From positions 186,001 through 250,000 of the forward strand of contig JAACJP010000012.1 in NCBI GenBank assembly GCA_013368375.1: a stretch of 64,000 nucleotides of DNA, read 5' to 3'. Position 1 is the first letter of the stretch. Each line of letters begins with the position of its first letter. The position numbers and the translations under genes are program-made. Shown piece by piece: positions 43,723 through 54,312 of the stretch. The DNA is from Tricholomella constricta. Its lineage: Eukaryota; Basidiomycota; Agaricomycetes; Agaricales; Lyophyllaceae. The notes beneath the pieces were generated by a model. It ran no database searches, was not told where the DNA came from, and was given only the letters and a program-made list of their open reading frames with translations.

Positions 43723-45076
43723 ATGACATTTATGGCTCTCAACCCTCAGTGGCTCTTTCCATTGTCGGCTCTTCATATGACGCCCTCGAATGGGATTTCC
43801 CTTGACAAGCAACTCTATGATCGAGCAAGAGGCGTCGAATTTCTATTTCGCTTAGGCTCCTCGTTAGGGCTGTTCGTACCTTATTGTTATCTTTCCTATG
43901 GTTTTTTACCCAATTTGTTTTAGCCCAAGCTCCGCCATGTTCACGGCAGCAACTTGGTATCATCGGTTTTACATGAGGTACTCGATGGAAGACTTTCATC
44001 GTCAAGTAAGGTGTTTGCCTAGAACTTGGTTTCACCTTCTAGAGTGGAATTTTTCTAGGACGTCGCGGCATCTTGTATCTTCCTCGCCACAAAAACTGAA
44101 GAGTGTGGCCGAAAGCTTCGCGATGTTGCCAGGGTCTGTCAGGCGAAAATTGCCGGGCTTGACATTTCCAATATCCCCGCGGACAGCAAGGTATGCCGAA
44201 TGCCTAGTTCCGCAACTACTATGACCGAACACCTTTTAGGAAGTCGACCAATTACAGGCCTCTATTCTGCTAACAGAAGAATATCTTTTGGAGGCAATTT
44301 GTTTTGATCTTGTGGTCGAGAGTCCACACGCCGAATTGGTGGATCTATTTGACGCATACGAACACAACCCAATGATACAAGATTACGCATGGAGTTTAGC
44401 ACATGATTCGTCTGTCTCCCTGCATCGCCGTCGAAAAATACCTGATTGATATTATTTATTCCGGCAGATATCGCACGCCTATGTGCATACTGTACCCGCC
44501 CAAGGTTATCGCAGCTGCTTGCTATGTCCTTGCTCAGCGCATCTTCGACGGGCCAAATTCCTCTTCCCTTGATGCTCGCATCTCCGCGTCGGCGCCCACG
44601 GCATCGTTGCCCACCCCTCCTTCACACAAACCACCATCACCTGACGCTTCTCGATACGCAATTGAACATTTCACGTTTAGCGAGACAGAACTATCTTCCG
44701 TCGCAGGTCCTATTCTACGACGTTTTAATTGGCTCCAATCTGATAGCCTCAATTGACAGAGGCTCTGAGTATCCTTCTTGAGTTCTATTCGTCCCAAGAT
44801 GCCCAGACCAATTTCCCGTATCTTTCCTCCATCATCTCAGTACGTGCTGTCCGATCTATGACCTCGTGGTGTGCTTCATATCGATTCTAGGTACCACCTC
44901 CAACATCAACCAAGCCAAATTTATATGTACCGGCTGTTCCGGTGGCCATTCTGGCCCCTGTCAATGACTTGTCGTCCACGGATGCTTTGGGTAGGACACC
45001 CAATTCATCGCACGGTGGGAATACTCCTGCAAGAGACTCCTCCGACGAAAAAAGCACTTCCCGGTTAGATTCGTGA
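43723..45076 (+). CDS. Cyclin K/T-like cyclin (transcriptional CDK partner)
   Basis: The ATG at 43723 gives MTFMALNPQWLFPLSALHMT, then KQLYDRARGVEFLFRLGSSL. After the first intron comes PSSAMFTAATWYHRFYMRYS, then DVAASCIFLATKTEECGRKL and RDVARVCQAKIAGLD. These are the signature of the first cyclin box in cyclins K, T and L. The second box includes LLTEEYLLEAICFDLVVESP and PPKVIAAACYVLAQRIF. A Ser/Pro-rich stretch and SILLEFYSSQDAQTNFPYL precede a tail with PPPTSTKPNLYVPAVPVAIL and the stop at 45074. Such cyclins activate Cdk9/Cdk12-type kinases (P-TEFb, CTDK-I) that phosphorylate the RNA polymerase II tail. Which branch (Ctk2 or Pch1/Bur2-like) cannot be fixed from the sequence alone. About six introns, all GT-AG. 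Confidence 0.85.
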
Positions 45077-45438
45077 CGACCTTTGATAGAAATATTCTAG
45101 CTTTGTATATTTGCACTACAACCGCCTGCACTCGTGTCCGAAGGACTTCCATTTCCCCGCCTTACACCATCCAATCCCCCATCCGAGTCCCAGGTATCTC
45201 GATCAACGTTCGTGTCAAGACCCTTGGGGCATCCGGATAATCTGGTGCCAGACTCTGCGCGTTGGTGGCGTTCTTCGCCCATCTTTGCACCGATGACACC
45301 CGTAATGAAGCGTTATAACTAGGAGTATGAGCTGCAGGACTGGTACCTGAATCGCCTGAAACGCGGGAAGCATTGTCGGAAAATTGCACCCCTGCAGACG
45401 ATGTAACCTCTATAAAATAATACTCGTATTTAGCTGCA
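45077..45438. other. Convergent 3' intergenic region
   Basis: About 360 bases between the cyclin stop and the stop of the next minus-strand gene. The minus-strand frame 45162-45485 overlaps the end of that gene in another frame and is treated as a shadow. Confidence 0.35.
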
Positions 45439-46826
45439 TCATCTAAAAATCCAGGAGGTTTGAAATTCACCATTACTCTTTCCATCCCAGTGGGATTCTG
45501 AGTATGTTGTTTTTGGAATGTTGGCGTGTAGCCTAGGCAGAGGAACTGAAGGGGGAGTGAAGCGGTTCCCAGTTGGTTCAGGTACCTACGTGATGAAGGC
45601 GTGAGATCTACCCGTCATAGAAGGTTACACTTGACGTGCAGGTGCATCTTTGGGATGTCGTCCCAGTACGTCATACACGATGCAGGGTAATTTGCAAGAA
45701 AGATATATATTTAAATCACCTACATTGAGACCTTTGAAGGAACCTTCTTTTCGCATTGAAGAGGCTATCCAGTAAACCAAGCGTTCGGTAATTGTTGGAT
45801 TGTGCGCATCGTAGGCATAAACGTCAGACACAAAGGCATGTCCCCATCCTGGAACAATAATCAGAACTCGCCACAAATGGAAGAATTGTGCAAAAGATAC
45901 CTTCAGAAAAAGCTCCAAAAACCCAGTCGTTATAAGAGGTCAGAACGAACCAACGCGACCGTCTTGTGGCACAAACATCCCACATCTGTCACGGCAAATC
46001 ATCTGAGGCTGCCTTTCGGTAGATAGAACATCATGATAATCACCTTCCCCCAAAGCCTGTGCTGACTATCTAAAGTGTCATTCGGATATACATTGCCTAT
46101 TTTGCGGAACGGGGGAAACTGTGGAGGCGCATGAGAGAAATATACAAAAGGGGATTCACGACGGCCTTCACCCACCGATCTACATCTTGCAAACTCGTGT
46201 ATGTCCTTGTTGGACAATACCCAAGGTGGTTGAAAGGCTAATGTGAGCCTGCCATATGGAGGTAGGTCTGAAGGGTCTGCATTCTGGGTCGACCAGGAGA
46301 TATATTGGAAAAGATCATTGTCCGGGTTTTCTGGACCTTTGATTTCCCGGAAAGCATAGTCCCTAGTTTCAGGGAATATGGAATGAAAAGCATACTGTGC
46401 TATCTGAAGCGGAATACTCTCGATCCATGGCCTTAGGCTGAGCACTCGACATCAGAAAGTCGGCAGAGATAAGGCGGATGTAAGCGTACCGCGCGATCGT
46501 GTCTGGCCTCCCTAGTCTACGGGCTATGTCAGAGTATGCTGCATGTTCTTGCTTTTTACCCGATCGGTAGTTGTAACGCTTTGCAGCAACGAAGTGTTTT
46601 ATCCCTGTGTATGATATTTGAGAAGGAACAAAACAGTGCATGGGAGAACCTTACAAGTTAAAATTGCTTCGTCAGGGCTCCCCACTATAGGATAGATATT
46701 CTCAAGTCTCCGACCCTGTTCCGGAATTATTTGGAGACTATTTGTGTGGCTTTTGTGGCCGTCGGGGGGTGGCTTCGGAGCGGTATCCGCGCACTGGAGC
46801 CGAGGGAGGACGTATTGGAGATCCAT
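45439..46826 (-). CDS. Unrecognised protein, possibly a fungal-restricted family; possible internal lesion
   Basis: The ATG at 46826 starts MDLQYVLPRLQCADTAPKPP, continuing TNSLQIIPEQGRRLENIYPI and DEAILTWIKHFVAAKRYNYR. Further exons give YSDIARRLGRPDTIARYAYI, QYAFHSIFPETRDYAF, LTLAFQPPWVLSNKDIHEFA, MWDVCATRRSRWFVLTSYND and HAFVSDVYAYDAHNPTITER. The last exon starts VPEPTGNRFTPPSVPLPRL and ends at 45439. The dense Trp/Tyr/Phe pattern and clean GT-AG introns (for example FGAFSE|GTATCT) say it is or was coding. I know no function. Near 46410 the frame shifts between DREYSAS and QYAFHSIF. Either a 46-base intron (GTGCTCAGCC...AGATAG) removes this piece, or a small deletion has damaged the gene. 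Confidence 0.5.
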
Positions 46827-48051
46827 TGAAGCCCAGAGGTAATAGGTGAGTGATTTTGAGTCTGCAGCATCGTAGCTTTTATGCGAATGCGACAATAAGG
46901 TGCTCTATATATGACGAGAATGTCCCGCGTGGTCGCAACAACAGTGCCCACAAAAGGAAACCCTCTGACTTGATATAGTAGCCAACCGAGAACAATAAAT
47001 TAATACTACGCTGTGGTACAATAATGGACGCTCTGCCTGCAAAGCAACTACCGCTTTCATCGCCATTCCCACTATTGCTATCAGTCGATACCTAGGGTCC
47101 CCACTCGGTCTCTTGTAGCACAGTTGTTGCATTTTGTGTGGCTGATCCTGATGGGGTTTTTGACCGGAAGCCCCATCAACCGGAGGCACTTATTTGATGT
47201 ACATCCTGCAGTGTAAGTAAGTAGATAATTAGCTGGCCCGCAATTTGCAATAGTCAATCTTTACTTACCAATATGTGTATGCCGTGTACTGAACAGACAG
47301 TTTGTTCGAAGACAATCTTGAAAACGAGTTGCCATCGCGTAAAAGTCACCGCATTCTGTGTAGTACCGCCCGTCTATGATCTGGCAAAACAAATCAGATA
47401 TGAGCCTAGAGAATGGAAAACTGCACCGAACATTACGACACATTGGTTTATCGAAGAGATCCGACTTTAAGTGGGTGCTGTGTTCTGTGGCTCTTCGTTC
47501 GGTTGCTCACCTCATTTTATGCAGATTCATTTGCTACGCGAAGAGCGCATGTAAGCCGCGTTCTTGGAGAAAGGGCCACATCCAGCAATGCAAGGCTATC
47601 GGAACATGCCGTACAGAGTCCCAACAGGCAAATGCTTTGTCGATTTGGGTGCGCACATGGTGTTCAGAACATGCGGGATATCTTTGACCCATTATGTTAT
47701 TTTAGCTTTACAGGAACGAGGCAATGGACCACAGGTGGTGTCGCCATCACTCAACGACATATGATATCATAGACATCTTCAAGTGTCGATGAAGTATTAT
47801 CAGGCCTGTGGTGTGCCTATGGCACGGAAAATCCATTCTCTAGAGGTGTGGATCTACGCCTCAAAAAAAAACAAATGACATGACTGGAGGATTAGTACTC
47901 AGTGCTGAAACGGTACCTCATGAAATATAGCGTCAATTAAAAAAGTCCACCTATTTATTCCCGTTACATGCAGCACTCTGCGCTCGTGGACAGCAGTACA
48001 CAAACGGCAAGCCGCAATGTCGATGTAGTGCATGATATGTCATTCACAGCT
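46827..48051. other. Gene-poor region with a possible zinc-finger remnant
   Basis: 1.2 kb between an unrecognised minus-strand gene and the bS21m gene. Apart from the possible MYND remnant at 47413-47687, only short frames without features are present. AT-rich runs at 47860-47945. Confidence 0.35.
47413..47687 (+). pseudogene. Possible degraded MYND-type zinc-finger fragment
   Basis: If the GT-AG segment starting GTGCTGTGTTCTG and ending TTTATGCAG (about 50 bases) is removed, the frame reads MENCTEHYDTLVYRRDPTLS, then GFICYAKSACKPRSWRKGHI, QQCKAIGT and on to a stop at 47687. ICYAKSAC...SWRKGHIQQCK resembles the second half of a MYND finger (YCxxxCQxxxWxxGHxxxCK). The first Cys pair is not obvious and no longer gene surrounds it. 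I treat it as a weak remnant. Confidence 0.2.
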
Positions 48052-48685
48052 CTATGCTCCACGGTTGCGGATTTTTGTCACCAGTTGTACCTTCTTCCGC
48101 ACCTGTTTTCGAAACGCTCAGTAATGCACACATCGCACGCAGTAAAGCTACTTACCTCGTGTGCAAACTGTCTTCTCCACCGCTCGCTTTCCAGCCTACG
48201 ACGTTTCTCGCCCTTCTTCTCGTGCCTTTCCGCTCGTCTCAATTGGGCCCTAACCTTATTTCGCTGGAGTATCGAATGGAGTCGTGCATACGCGTCGGCG
48301 ACATTGCCTCCTAGCACTTTCACGCTGCGACCTGGTACCCAAACATGAGTTAAAGAAAAAGCAGACTGCGTGGCAAGAAGAAAGAACCTGAATAAGCGCT
48401 TGCTGGTGGGTCTCGCTCTAGGGTCCATTTGGCTTTCGCTGATTTCTCTCGCCAAATTTCCTCTGGGGTGAGAGCTTCTTGCTTCCCTGAAGCAACTACT
48501 GTTTTTCCAATGAGGTTATTCCACGTCTCTTCTGGAGGAGTGGTCCTTCCTTGGGAAAGTGAAGGACGTTGAGCACAAGAGGAGGAGGACGCGATTTGTC
48601 GGATTTGTGACCGGAACGCCGAGTAAATCGTGGGTTGCTGGGATAATAACGTTTTCCGAATGAACGGCGAGATAGTTGCAAGCAT
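48052..48685 (-). CDS. Mitochondrial small ribosomal subunit protein bS21m
   Basis: The ATG at 48685 opens MLATISPFIRKTLLSQQPTI, a mitochondrial presequence, followed by a Ser-rich linker and KAKWTLERDPPASAYSGRSV. The S21 core reads GRSVKVLGGNVADAYARLHS, ILQRNKVRAQLRRAERHEKK and KRRRLESERWRRQFAHEV, with VQLVTKIRNRGA after the last intron. The strongly basic helices and NVADAYxRLxxxLxRNKV are diagnostic of bacterial-type S21. It binds 16S-like rRNA at the mRNA exit platform of the mitoribosome. Two introns, both GT-AG, split YS|GRSV and HE|VRKK. The stop TAG is at 48052. Its start is only 123 bases from the divergent RWD gene start. Confidence 0.88.
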
Positions 48686-48808
48686 GTCGGAGGCGCGGGA
48701 GCAAGTTTCGGCAGAACGTCGAAGTCGTCGCACAGCGCAAATTGCCAATTTGGACTTGTTGTGACCACATCTTCGCTCATTCAAGTCCGTCTCGAATTCA
48801 ACCTCAAA

Positions 48809-49874
48809 ATGTCTTCCGACGCCGTGCTTGAGGAACTTGAGGTGTTTATTGAGCTTAAATTATGCGAACCTCTGTTGATCTGGTTCTCGGCAGGTGTTGG
48901 AATCCATATATCCCGAAGAGCTTTCAAGTCCGTAATACACACATGCGCCCTTCATTGACACAATGCAGCTAAGGCTCATGTAAAGAAATTTCCGAAAGGG
49001 ATATCGAGATCGACGCTGAACCGGACGATCCAATCGACGGTGGTGAAGAGCGTATGTTATCTGCAAATCCCAGATCGTTTGATCAGTCAACACATACACT
49101 CATCGCGGGTTAATAGTGAAGTTGACACTCTGCGTCCACTACACTGACCAGTACCCGGATACACTACCGAACCTATCACTGAAAACCGTAGATGGGGAAG
49201 TTGACGATGAGGAATTAGAGGCCATTCTCGAGGAGCTTCGTTCAGTGGTTGGTGGAATGCTGCTTTTTAAACATCCTTGATCTCAAAATTTGACGGTTTT
49301 AGGGAAACGAGAACATCGGAATGGCCATGACTTTTACATTGGTGTCTCATCTTAGAGAGCAACTATCACGGCTGGTTCGCACAAGAGCGGAGCGACGCGA
49401 CAAGGAAGAGAGGGAGAAGGAGCGGTTAGCCCTTGAGGTAAACACGGCAGTCAAGTCACTGACTCAATGCCAACGCTAAAATAAAATAAAAATAGGAGGA
49501 GGAAGCACGAACGCGAGGAACTCCGGTCACTGTTGAATCTTTCAAGGCATGGAAAGCGGCCTTTGATCGAGAAATGGTTTTGAAGAGGACACGAGAAGAA
49601 GAAGAAAAACTGAAAGGTTTGACAGCGAAAGAAAGGGAGGAATGGAAGCGGGTGGGGTTACGGCTGAGTGGTTTGTGTCGACTTCTCCTCCTTTCTAAAT
49701 TAATATTCATGATCTGACGTAGGCCGTCAATTGTTCGAGCGTGGCGACAAAAATCTGGAGGACGACACTCTTTTGGAGGAAGGTACAGTTTCCGTCGATA
49801 TCAGCCAGTACGAGAGAACGGCGATCGAGGACGAGGACGATGAGGAAGGTGTTGCTTTTAGCGATAGTGATTGA
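48809..49874 (+). CDS. RWD-domain protein, RWDD1/Gir2-like
   Basis: The ATG at 48809 reads MSSDAVLEELE, joined by introns to VLESIYPEELSKISERDIEI, the RWD hallmark YPEE. LKLTLCVHYTDQYPDTLPNL and DEELEAILEELRSV follow, then GNENIGMAMTFTLVSHLREQ. A highly charged coiled coil (RAERRDKEEREKERLALEEE) and PVTVESFKAWKAAFDREMVL, typical of the RWDD1/Gir2 branch, come next. The acidic tail (EDEDDEEGVAFSDSD) closes the protein. Gir2 binds the GTPase Rbg2 (DRG2 family) and the Gcn1 system on ribosomes. Six introns, all GT-AG. Overlapping minus-strand frames are shadows. Confidence 0.85.
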
Positions 49875-49985
49875 CCTGGATATGAAAGTACAACATTTCG
49901 TTGGATGCGCGTAAGCGGTAAGCCGAGGTGTATAATTAACTGAGATCTATGCGTAAGTGTGTCGTTTGGATGTATATTCCGAATT

Positions 49986-51779
49986 CTAAAGCCCCTGTAG
50001 CATGCCCTCCTCCCAACCATTCCCGTCTATTATACCACCGCCATCTATTTCTTTACATCCAAGAAGAGGAGCTCCCTCCTCCCTCAAATATCCATCTTCG
50101 TCCACATAAAGTCGCTGAGTCGACCTCTTGGTGTCATGTACAATGTCCTCGGCAGTGAGTTTCAGCCATTCAAGGACAGGCTTTGTCGTCCACCGATCAA
50201 CGAAACCGTCACCGGCTTGGAACCACCCGAGATGTCCGCCAGCGGGGGTTAGTTCCATGATGACAAGGCCATTTCCCCCACCGTCCATGGGAACGTAGCG
50301 AACAACAGGGTCGTCTGCTGCGTTGATGGCGAGGAATGGTACTCTGATGTCTTTGACGACATGATGACTTGATCCCCAGCGGTAATAGTCCTGAGCCGTG
50401 GCAAACGGAAAAGTGGGTGCGGAGCCGCCGGCCACGCGAGTGAAGGTATCATCGAATTTGTCGAGCGTCGGATTTTTGAGGCCAAGTGCCAGAGGCATGG
50501 CTTTGGTTACCCTATGTTCAGGATCCGTTTGAAGCGACTTTGCGTGTCGCTTCAGCAAGTTCTGCAGGTTACCTCCCATGCCTTTGGAATAGACGTGTTT
50601 TCCCGTAAAAGAGTCTAGTAGCCTATGATTCAAAGTAAGTATCAGCTAGAGAAATGATACAAGGGGACATTATCCGTACCCTTGATTGTTTTGTGCCAGA
50701 TCCCAAGGCTACATATATAACGAGAAAAGGTTAGGAATCTCTGGGATGAAGCGACAAGATTACATCCTTACGCAAGCGAGAGCACAGCCCGACCGAAGGC
50801 GCGTCCTGTCGCCTTCTTCTGCAAGATACCTCGTCATAACATTCGCACCGAGAGAAAAGCCTAGTCCCATTAGAGGAGCATTCGAGTATTTGTGCGAGAT
50901 AAACATCAGAGCCTGCCGTAAGTCGTCAGTGTAACCGGCGGAATATAGTTGAGGGCTGGTGATGGGCACTCCTGCGCCTATAATAATTCTAGGTCAGTTG
51001 AGCCTCGCTATTGATCATAATCATCTTGACAAACATCCTCGAAAGTTGATGACCACAGCCCTATACCCAAGACCTCCCTCCTCAATGGGCGCACAGGCAC
51101 GATGGAGAATGGCCCTTACGTATGGTTCGTAGGAACCTATAGAGTAACGCATTCAATGAGAAGTGGCGCCACGAAGATAGAGAGCAGACAGAAGCTACCT
51201 CCTGTGAGGCCGTGCTTCACCACGACAATGGGCGTATCCACCTTGAGCTTGGAATCATCAGCCGGCGCAAAGTCCAAACCGCTATGGATTCATCACGTTA
51301 AGCGTAGAACAGATAGGCGAGCAAAGCAGGCTCACAGTGTACCGCCATCCGCTAAGCGAAGATATTTCCTGCAACATTGAGTGCGGTGTTAGCGGTAACA
51401 ATTAGAATTTTCTGGGAAGACTAACCGGCTATAAGACATGCGATCATTCTTGGAAAAATCACCAAACACGCAGTAAATGGTCTGGAGGTGGCCGCTATGA
51501 TTGCAGTATCAGTACCGTTGTGCCCGGACGGATTCCGACATACTTGAACAGCCACCATAGTGGGTGGAACTCGGTGAAAAGGCTCTGGCAGCGGCTTTCC
51601 ACCAGGGTCCGCAGTGATAGCTGCTCAGTCTCGTCGGAATCCTTGCCTTTCTTGACTGCCACCAAGGCGGGCTTAGGCGAAAAATGAATCAGAGGTGTCC
51701 TGTCGGGCATGCCCTGGCTGGCGACGCTAAAAAAAGCTCCCATGAAACCGAGGCTGACGAGACTGAGGATGGAACCCAT
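49986..51779 (-). CDS. Alpha/beta hydrolase, Eht1/Eeb1 (YheT/ABHD1-3) family
   Basis: The ATG at 51779 starts a hydrophobic N-terminus MGSILSLVSLGFMGAFFSVA. The fold is clear: HFSPKPALVAVKK, SLRTLVESRCQSLFTEFHPL, then TPIVVVKHGLTGGSYEPYVR, GYRAVVINFRGCAGVPITSP, RQALMFISHKYSNAPLMGLG and the nucleophile elbow GLGFSLGANVMTRYLAEEGD. AINAADDPVVRY carries the acid and MELTPAGGHLGWF the catalytic His. Yeast Eht1/Eeb1 make or cleave medium-chain fatty acid ethyl esters; animal relatives are ABHD1-3 phospholipases. Substrate is therefore uncertain. An upstream in-frame Met (52133) exists, but the preceding sequence lacks conserved features and would overlap the neighbour's promoter. Confidence 0.88.
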
Positions 51780-52158
51780 CGATGTTAAGTGGAACAGATA
51801 GGCGAAGGAGAGCTCACGACGAGAGATGGATGTATACTTTGCGCGGGTTCGGCCTGACCAAGCTTGCTCACAGCCTGGCGACGCATTAAAGCCGGCGATG
51901 GACATACCAATGTCGACATTGTCATCAATGATTCCTTCCGCGCGTGAAAGGGCGTGTACACATGGAGCGGACCTCGGTAGCCGAGGTAACGTGGCGATTG
52001 GTATACATACTTCCGTTTGTGTGGTTGGGAAGAAAAGAAAAACAGGTCCCAGTTGCGCACTCGATGTCCACAGCCGCCTTCCAAGGCCGCCTAAATTAGC
52101 CACTGTGCTCTGCCGCCAACTTTCTCCATTCATATCCGGTCTCGACTCAACCTATGCT
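51780..52158. promoter_or_regulatory. Divergent promoter region between hydrolase and CCCH gene
   Basis: 379 bases between divergent starts. Open minus-strand frames here (51785-52133) are not supported by any motif. No TATA box seen. Confidence 0.35.
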
Positions 52159-53949
52159 ATGGCATACAAAAAATATCAGTGCCGCGTAAGTCTCTGCGTT
52201 TTTGTTCCATTCTAGGTAGTACAACCCGCCGCTTCAGTACTTTCACTCCGATGGCCGCTCCAGGACACCAAATTGCAATCAGGGCAGTAACTGTCGGTTA
52301 GTAACCCTTGTCTTTTCGAGCTTCGCACTTGTGATTATCATTTTATTCAGTTTTCTTCACCCGGAAGATGAAGACTGGCCCGGCCTGAAGCCCAAACCCC
52401 AGGAAAGACGCGTTCTACCACTCAGGGATATAGACCGCCTCTCCAGCAAATCATACGCTACCGTGGATTCCCCGCCACGCCGATCTGAACCTCGCTCAGC
52501 TCCTTTAGTCTCTCAAGACGATCTTTTTCTTCGGCGAAAAATTGCCGAGGATGAAGGAACGTATGACTCGAGCAATCAGTCCCATCGGATGACCCTGCGA
52601 TGCTCCGACGATTTCAATGACCTTGGAAGGGATAGCAAACGAAACAAGGACGTCCCATTGAGGAATGACAGTAAGAATATATCCAGACCTTATGAGAATG
52701 TCAGCTATCTGGGTGTCAAAAGGCACACAAGTTCCAATCGCCCAGCCAATCTTTACGCGCAAAAAGTGCGCCTGGATCGTGTAATCCCTTTTTTTTTTTC
52801 TTTTTTTCACAGTATCTAATTTTCTCTAGACCTCCGAGAACAAGCGCAAACGTATGGACGATCCTGATGACTCTTCTCATTGCACGACTCGAACCAGTCC
52901 GCACCTTGGCGATCGCGCTCGGTCCAGAAGTGACCACCGTGAAACATCATCAATCAACCCACTCATTATCCCAAATAATGCTACGTTCGCATCAGGGACA
53001 GGTATAATGCCTCCTGCAGGCCCCTTGCCTACAGAAGAGCGCGTCCGACAAGTTCTCTCATTGTTTCGCGATCTTTCAAGGTTAATGAATAACCACGACA
53101 TCGTCAAATACGGCAGGATACTTATTCATAGCGTGACCCGTCTAGACTATCCAGCGAAGTAGCACAGGATGCCGAGACTCAGGCGAGGGACGACAAGAAA
53201 CTCAAAGCGTACACCGAACTCTCTTCCACCCTTGCGAAGGTCTCTTCTACGGCTGCTGCTGCTGTCATGCCTACTCTTGCGGACATCCTTCTCAGACATG
53301 CTCAAGGCAAACAACGTGCTGAAGATAACCTAAACGCCCTTTCCGGAGTCTGGAACCAGGCTTTTGAACTCTTTGCTACTGAAATCTCTCATGTGGTGGA
53401 CGCCGAACTCGAAGGTGCTTTGAAGAAAATTCGTGAACAGGCGGGGCTCATGCATAAATCCGTCTTACTGCGGACTTCTACCCCGATGCCAACCTTACAA
53501 CGCACTGATGTTTTCTCTTCCGAACTTTCTGCGACGAACTGCTTCAAGGATGACAGCAGGACTCATCTGACTCACGCAAAAGAAAACGACACCGAACGCA
53601 AACGCGACTCTAAACGAGAACAAAAACGACGCCGCTTTTCCAGTGTTTCTCCTACCCCCGAAGCAAAAGTCCCGCAGTCTGCTGTGAAACTGGAGGCAGG
53701 CGTGCAAGAGATTTTGAATCAAATGAAAACGAAAATAGACACACAAGCTCAGTCACTTCAGGAATTGGCCAAGGAAAACAACGAGGTATGACATCGTGCT
53801 TCGCCGCAAGTTTGCCTCCTCCTTTTGTCATCACCCCTCACTTTGGTTGACAGCTTAAAGCCTCGCTTCTCCAACGTCCTTCGATTGCATCGTGCACTTC
53901 ATTCTCCACCGCTGCTACACCATCACAAGGTCCGGCTCAAGTCATTTAA
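52159..53949 (+). CDS. CCCH zinc-finger protein with coiled-coil C-terminal part
   Basis: Two introns (52186-52237, 52297-52350) hide the N-terminus. Joined exons read MAYKKYQCRYFHSDGRSRTP, then NCNQGSNCRFLHPEDEDWPG. This is one CCCH finger with Cys8, Cys22, Cys28 and His32 (C-x13-C-x5-C-x3-H). After it come a long Ser/Arg-rich disordered stretch (LRDIDRLSSKSYATVDSPPR; RTSPHLGDRARSRSDHRETS) and a helical C-terminal region: EERVRQVLSLFRDLSRLMNN, NALSGVWNQAFELFATEISH and VQEILNQMKTKIDTQAQSLQ. CCCH fingers bind RNA, so an RNA-binding role is inferred; the specific function is unknown. At least five introns. The last exon LKASLLQRPSIASC...PAQVI ends at 53949. Confidence 0.72.
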
Positions 53950-54312
53950 TTAGCTCCACGACAAAGATAAGCACTGCGAAACCGATCACACAAACACGAT
54001 GCCAGCCTTCTTCAGGCCTGAAACGTTTCTCTAGCATTCCGTATTCCTTAATCAATGCACAAATCCCTTTCATAAACCGCCTCGGTCGTATTAGATAACA
54101 CATCCAATCATTGAAATGTACCTTACTTTGCAATTCTCGTTTGAATGAAGCGTGTGGTACGCGTCGACCTTGAGTGGTGTCACGTGTTGTTGAAGTGGGC
54201 GTGTTTTTGGACGTTGGTGGTGGTGTCGGTCTGCACATCCATGCCACTGGCATTTCCAGCTTTTCGCCGCTATACCATCTATCTCATTTATACCTAAACT
54301 ATTCAGCTACCC
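53950..54312. other. Intergenic region
   Basis: About 360 bases between two co-directional genes, with a GTTGGTGGTGGTGTCGGT stretch near 54210. The minus-strand frame 53942-54253 is not supported by any motif. Confidence 0.35.
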
